Of a stretch of 64,000 bases of DNA, positions 63,260 through 64,000 are shown one piece after another; positions within the stretch are counted from its first letter, which is position 1, and each line of letters begins with the position of its first letter. Under the pieces are notes generated by a model, which was not told the DNA's origin, searched no databases, and worked only from the letters and a program-made list of their open reading frames with translations. Made by a program: the position numbers and the translations under genes. This DNA is from Malania oleifera. Lineage: Eukaryota > Streptophyta > Magnoliopsida > Santalales > Ximeniaceae. The stretch spans positions 151,149,748-151,213,747 of the forward strand of contig NC_080418.1 in NCBI RefSeq assembly GCF_029873635.1. Reading direction: 5' to 3'.

Positions 63260-64000
63260 TTAAAAATGGTGGCTTTACTAGGATCATTCAGCTTAGGGGC
63301 CAGTTGAGGCTTTACCCTTGTACAGCCTAGCATGAATATTTTATACTTGTTGCAATATGTTGCAGCCTTTGTGCTGTTGTTCAAGGTCCTGATTATTGAT
63401 TACTTGTCCTCTTTTATATGTAGTTGCAATCTGTTGATATCTCTGGCATAAAACATGCAGATCCAGCACTGGTGGACTTGCTCAAGGTATCATAGTCTGC
63501 TTGCTTAGAAGTAGTTCATCTTGGTTCTAGAAGGTTGCATTAGCCCTCCTAGCTACTTTTTTAATTCCATGTTTTTGTCCAGGTGTCTTTCACAGAGTCC
63601 AACTTTTCCATTGCATTCCCATATGTTGCTGCTTCAGACGATAAGGAGACGATGGAAAGTTCTCTGATTTCAGGGTTCACAGAAACTTGTGGACATGATT
63701 TAGGAGTCAATAATGTTGCCTTCCTGGAGTCATGTTCTGTAGAGGGTGACAATTTCGGAAAACTTTCAGACCTGCCATCAGTCCATGTAATTCAACTTCA
63801 TGATATTACTGTATTTGAAAATTTGACTTTCTATGGCAAAGATCTTACTCCCAGCATCCCCTAACAAAACCTAAAACATGAACAGGATTATCTGGTTACA
63901 AGGATGGAAAAGAGAAGAGGGGGGCAAGCAGATATGGTTGTGTTCTGCAATGGAGGCTCACGTTCTTCAAAAGAACCAGATCAGACCCGTTCTGAGAGTA
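38624..64000 (+). CDS. Ac45/BIG1-like type I membrane protein (partial)
   Basis: Host gene open at the window end. CDS exons: 38624-38739, 62545-62632, 62805-62864, 63424-63486, 63583-63786, 63886-64000 (continues). The frame is uninterrupted across all joins and gives 215 residues. Residues 1-23 form a signal peptide ([12 protein letters not shown] core). The mature start, [14 protein letters not shown], matches the VPxxxWSS start of Ac45/ATP6AP1-type V-ATPase accessory proteins, and [20 protein letters not shown] matches their next conserved block. In that family the luminal domain helps assemble or sort the vacuolar H+-ATPase; the transmembrane segment would lie beyond the window. The gene structure is firm; the family call is from memory and inference. 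Intron 1 is 23.8 kb. Confidence 0.75.
38880..39786 (+). mobile_element. RTE-type LINE, 3' part
   Basis: Plus-strand ORF2 end: [20 protein letters not shown] (RT core), [17 protein letters not shown], then [20 protein letters not shown] and KLRNENICG. The 3' end has CATGTAGCTGACCCCACC, GTGGGGTTG and the terminal TTGTTATTGTTGTTATG. Several stops and frameshifts are present, but the catalytic VDD is retained. Confidence 0.88.
40434..40730 (+). repeat. LTR-like dispersed repeat
   Basis: Starts TGTTGGACAAG and continues purine-rich (AGAATTTGAAGAGGAGAAG). A related start, TGTAGGACAAATAATAGAA, lies at 50880. The two share CAGAACAGAAGAGATAA. The end sequence CACATATTTACATAGAGACC (40693-40713) recurs in altered form at about 40878-40898. 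The TG start suggests an LTR, but I cannot find its partner or priming site. Confidence 0.4.
40771..40852 (-). mobile_element. RTE/SINE 3' end fragment
   Basis: The plus strand reads CAACAACAACAACAGCAATA, then AAGCCTTAAGTCCTACTAGG and TTCGGCTACATGAACC. This is the complement of the plant RTE/Au-SINE 3' end. Confidence 0.65.
40904..41056 (-). mobile_element. tRNA-derived SINE
   Basis: On the minus strand GGTTCGAGTC (a polymerase III box B) lies about 30 bp from the 5' end, followed by AAACAGTCTCTCTGCAT, AGGGGTAAGGCTGC and CCTCCCCTTACCCTCCC. It ends in a run of T (plus 904-913 as A). These are hallmark blocks of a common plant SINE. Box A is degenerate. It is not a tRNA gene. Confidence 0.7.
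41060..42095 (-). other. unassigned region with antisense open frames
   Basis: Three minus-strand open frames (41111-41386, 41470-41817, 41781-42188) of 91-135 codons. None shows a domain I recognise and none has plant exon structure. The Ser/Thr/Asn-rich middle one could be a LINE ORF1 tail. Confidence 0.3.
42096..42426. repeat. 31-bp inverted repeat enclosing a LINE ORF1 fragment
   Basis: Arms 42096-42126 and 42396-42426 are inverse copies with one mismatch in 31. The enclosed 269 bp duplicate, in the same orientation, part of the LINE ORF1 at about 42970-43230 with roughly 90% identity, including CAGCAAACAGACATCCCAAT. Confidence 0.85.
42753..44503 (+). pseudogene. LINE ORF1, frameshifted
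   Basis: The first block, 42753-43544, encodes 263 residues from ATG with a [18 protein letters not shown] motif typical of plant L1 ORF1 and a C-terminal Lys/Pro-rich stretch ([20 protein letters not shown]) that could bind nucleic acid. A stop at 43542-43544 and frame changes break the rest (43638-43895 with [16 protein letters not shown] repeats, 43899-44081, 44294-44503). The last block ends TGA at 44501-44503, overlapping the ORF2 start. No CCHC knuckle is seen. Confidence 0.75.
44500..47960 (+). pseudogene. LINE ORF2: endonuclease, RT, zf-RVT
   Basis: The ATG at 44500 opens [20 protein letters not shown], the start of an EEP endonuclease. Later blocks show [15 protein letters not shown] and [16 protein letters not shown] (endonuclease end, about 44880-45110), the linker [19 protein letters not shown] (45212-45673), [20 protein letters not shown] (45830), [20 protein letters not shown] (46010), [20 protein letters not shown] and FADDTVIF (46380-46565, RT core), then [15 protein letters not shown] and [16 protein letters not shown] with [13 protein letters not shown] (zf-RVT). 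Stops at about 44640, 45108 and 45672 and frameshifts near 45930 and 46220 make it a pseudogene. The catalytic FADD is intact. Confidence 0.88.
48195..48239. repeat. (TA)n(CA)n microsatellite
   Basis: A pure TA run passes directly into ACAC repeats, just after the LINE tail. Confidence 0.95.
48710..48876 (-). mobile_element. terminal fragment of DNA-transposon-like repeat
   Basis: Ends CCCGGTTTAAAAACTATG, the inverted counterpart of the start at 29552. The body has GGTCAGGTCCGG and CAGTCTAATTGGG segments like that copy. Confidence 0.45.
50008..50672. mobile_element. hAT-type MITE, 665 bp
   Basis: Inverted ends CAAGGTCTTAAATTT and (complement of the right end) CATAGTCTTAAATTT match at 13 of 15 positions. 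Flanks GGTGGCAC (50000-50007) and GGCGGCAC (50673-50680) form an 8-bp duplication with one change. Subterminal sequence is full of GAAATTTC and CGACGGAAATTTC motifs on both sides. There is no coding capacity. Confidence 0.85.
52380..54480. other. unclassified sequence inside the hAT element
   Basis: AT-rich up to 53450, then GC-rich (53470-53890), then purine-rich. Elements include GGATCGTATTCCACAGGGAC near 52508, a GA-rich tract (53437-53475) and an 88-bp tandem repeat. Open frames on both strands in the GC-rich part are low-complexity (Ser/Ala/Leu) and I do not regard them as genes. Possibly a nested LTR-type element. Confidence 0.4.
53698..53880. repeat. 88-bp tandem repeat, about 2.1 copies
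   Basis: The units 53698-53785 and 53786-53873 differ at few positions; a third begins at 53874 and stops after about 10 bp. Confidence 0.9.
55236..55605. repeat. 185-bp tandem duplication
   Basis: Two diverged units (about 55236-55420 and 55421-55605) share TAGCATTTGTGTATTCAACC and TTTGAGTTCAGCTGTAGAG. Neither contains a known domain. Confidence 0.85.
55606..56465. other. possible LTR-like sequence, unassigned
   Basis: A TATA-like CTTATAAATAG lies at about 56068, followed by GTGTGTGAAAGCC and a pyrimidine-rich part. This resembles an LTR promoter, but no second copy, priming site or terminal pair was found. Confidence 0.3.
56470..57065 (-). mobile_element. L1-type LINE fragment (ORF2, after RT)
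   Basis: Minus-strand pieces [40 protein letters not shown] and [18 protein letters not shown] correspond to the region between RT and zf-RVT, as in 11703-11933. The upstream piece [12 protein letters not shown] ends at about 57065 next to the copia insertion, and the LINE does not continue on the other side, so its 5' end was probably already there. Confidence 0.8.
57071..57428 (-). repeat. 3' LTR of copia element
   Basis: 358 bp. It includes a tandem set of about 36-bp units with CTCCTAAAGAATAGCAACAA (about 57299-57405). Confidence 0.92.
57429..57443 (-). other. polypurine tract of copia element
   Basis: On the minus strand AAGTCAAGGAGGAG ends directly at the LTR start TGTTGACTG. Confidence 0.8.
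57465..57863 (-). pseudogene. copia RNase H
   Basis: Open for 132 codons: [75 protein letters not shown] and VDILTKALP. These are the ordered copia RNase H motifs, including the ADIFTK-type end. The same frame is closed upstream of 57863 only by a short gap, so it is the C-terminus of the polyprotein. Confidence 0.9.
57870..58960 (-). pseudogene. copia reverse transcriptase
   Basis: The minus strand reads [87 protein letters not shown] and [12 protein letters not shown], with the catalytic YVDD intact at about 58370. In-frame stops (near 58640, 58222 and 58008) interrupt it. Confidence 0.92.
59200..59960 (-). pseudogene. copia integrase
   Basis: HHCC zinc-binding part: HKRLGHFHH and KCAAC, with the Trp before HKRLGH replaced by a stop (TAG). 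The core has [41 protein letters not shown] and [14 protein letters not shown], supplying the D, D and E residues. A further stop follows ERKN, and another lies in the C-x-YGKQ stretch. It would insert element DNA if intact. Confidence 0.9.
59951..60340 (-). pseudogene. copia aspartic protease
   Basis: [13 protein letters not shown] carries the DSG active site, followed by [18 protein letters not shown] and [20 protein letters not shown], all typical. The codon directly before LIDSG is TAG where the family has Trp. Confidence 0.88.
60341..61244 (-). pseudogene. copia gag with zinc knuckle
   Basis: The start ATG is at 61244 (plus coordinate): [20 protein letters not shown], then [15 protein letters not shown] and a stop. 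Next come [37 protein letters not shown] and [15 protein letters not shown]. About 60 codons after VNKVRLLG seem deleted compared with related gags. The C-terminus has a Cys-rich pseudo-knuckle and [14 protein letters not shown], a proper CCHC knuckle that would bind RNA. Confidence 0.88.
61302..61316 (-). other. tRNA primer binding site of copia element
   Basis: On the minus strand TGGCATCAGAGC lies 3-4 bases inside the 5' LTR, one base different from the initiator-Met site TGGTATCAGAGC. Confidence 0.88.
61317..61669 (-). repeat. 5' LTR of copia element
   Basis: 353 bp, same termini as the 3' LTR. The length difference is largely in the A run near the inner end. Confidence 0.92.
62545..62632 (+). 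CDS. second gene exon 2
   Basis: Completes Gly39, then 29 codons: [20 protein letters not shown] and SEGGWSNIL. Acceptor AAACAG, donor GTATAT. Phase fits the exon 1 end at 38739. Confidence 0.85.
62805..62864 (+). CDS. second gene exon 3
   Basis: 20 codons, [20 protein letters not shown]. Acceptor TTCTTAG, donor GTAAGA. Confidence 0.9.
62884..62906. repeat. (AATA)n microsatellite
   Basis: About six AATA units, in intron 3 of the second gene. Confidence 0.9.
63213..63259. repeat. (TG)n/(TA)n microsatellite
   Basis: GTGTGTGTGTG then TATATA..., in the same intron. Confidence 0.9.
63424..63486 (+). CDS. second gene exon 4
   Basis: 21 codons, starting [20 protein letters not shown]. Acceptor ATGTAG, donor GTATCA. 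Confidence 0.9.
63583..63786 (+). CDS. second gene exon 5
   Basis: 68 codons from [20 protein letters not shown] to LSDLPSVH. Acceptor GTCCAG, donor GTAATT. If the following 99-bp intron is retained, the frame runs on to TAA at 63862-63864. Confidence 0.85.
63886..64000 (+). CDS. second gene exon 6 (partial)
   Basis: [20 protein letters not shown], then [18 protein letters not shown], open at the window end. Acceptor GAACAG. Gly/Asn/Ser-rich residues after the VVFC strand suggest a loop of the luminal domain. Confidence 0.8.

Noticed and set aside
63787-63864. Extension of exon 5 to a stop as the end of the second gene
   Set aside because: The extension resembles intron sequence, begins with a GT donor, and the next exon continues the conserved protein in frame.

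Overview
The window is eukaryotic nuclear DNA from a flowering plant, most likely a eudicot. It is AT-rich and intron-containing. It carries a plant-specific RHIP1 gene and plant transposon families: chromodomain Ty3/gypsy, Ty1/copia with initiator-Met-tRNA priming sites, L1-type and RTE-type LINEs, hAT elements with 8-bp target duplications, and a tRNA-derived SINE. There are no operons, ribosome binding sites, CRISPR arrays or other prokaryotic features. The species cannot be named from the sequence.

Two host genes lie on the + strand. The first (CDS 9166-35520, 8 exons, 234 aa) is a complete orthologue of RHIP1 (RGS1-HXK1-interacting protein 1). All exon joins keep frame, and its last intron has a GC rather than GT donor. 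The second starts at 38624 and runs off the window end. It has a signal peptide and five further exons (62545-64000) and resembles the luminal domain of the V-ATPase accessory proteins Ac45/ATP6AP1 and BIG1. About 2.5-3 kb of intergenic DNA separates them. Both genes are inflated by transposons: RHIP1 intron 1 is 13.5 kb and intron 3 is 6.9 kb, and intron 1 of the second gene is 23.8 kb.

Layout: 1-1510, 3' end of a minus-strand gypsy element. 1511-5950, 3' end of a SIRE-like copia element whose LTR holds a nested gypsy solo LTR (3580-5453). 5951-9165, AT-rich DNA with a Helitron-like terminus and an RTE LINE remnant. 9166-35520, RHIP1, whose introns hold several L1 copies, a gypsy element (18731-22395), a small TRIM-like LTR element and a hAT element with an internal gene-like segment (33949-35004). 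35521-38060, intergenic. 38060-64000, the second gene, whose intron 1 holds an RTE LINE, a SINE, a nearly full-length L1 (42427-48175), a hAT MITE (50008-50672), another RTE LINE split by a 2.8-kb hAT element (51780-54599), an L1 fragment and a copia element with both LTRs (57071-61669).

No transposon here is intact at the coding level; all show stops, frameshifts or deletions. The observations most worth checking are: arrays of short palindromes just upstream of the TATA box in three LTRs; the GC-AG intron in RHIP1; the gene-like segment carried inside a hAT element; the fold-back at the 5' edge of the large L1; the ATGA overlap between L1 ORF1 and ORF2; and the two very large introns that must be spliced for the host proteins to be made. 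All family names come from reading the sequence and recalled knowledge of families, not from database searches.
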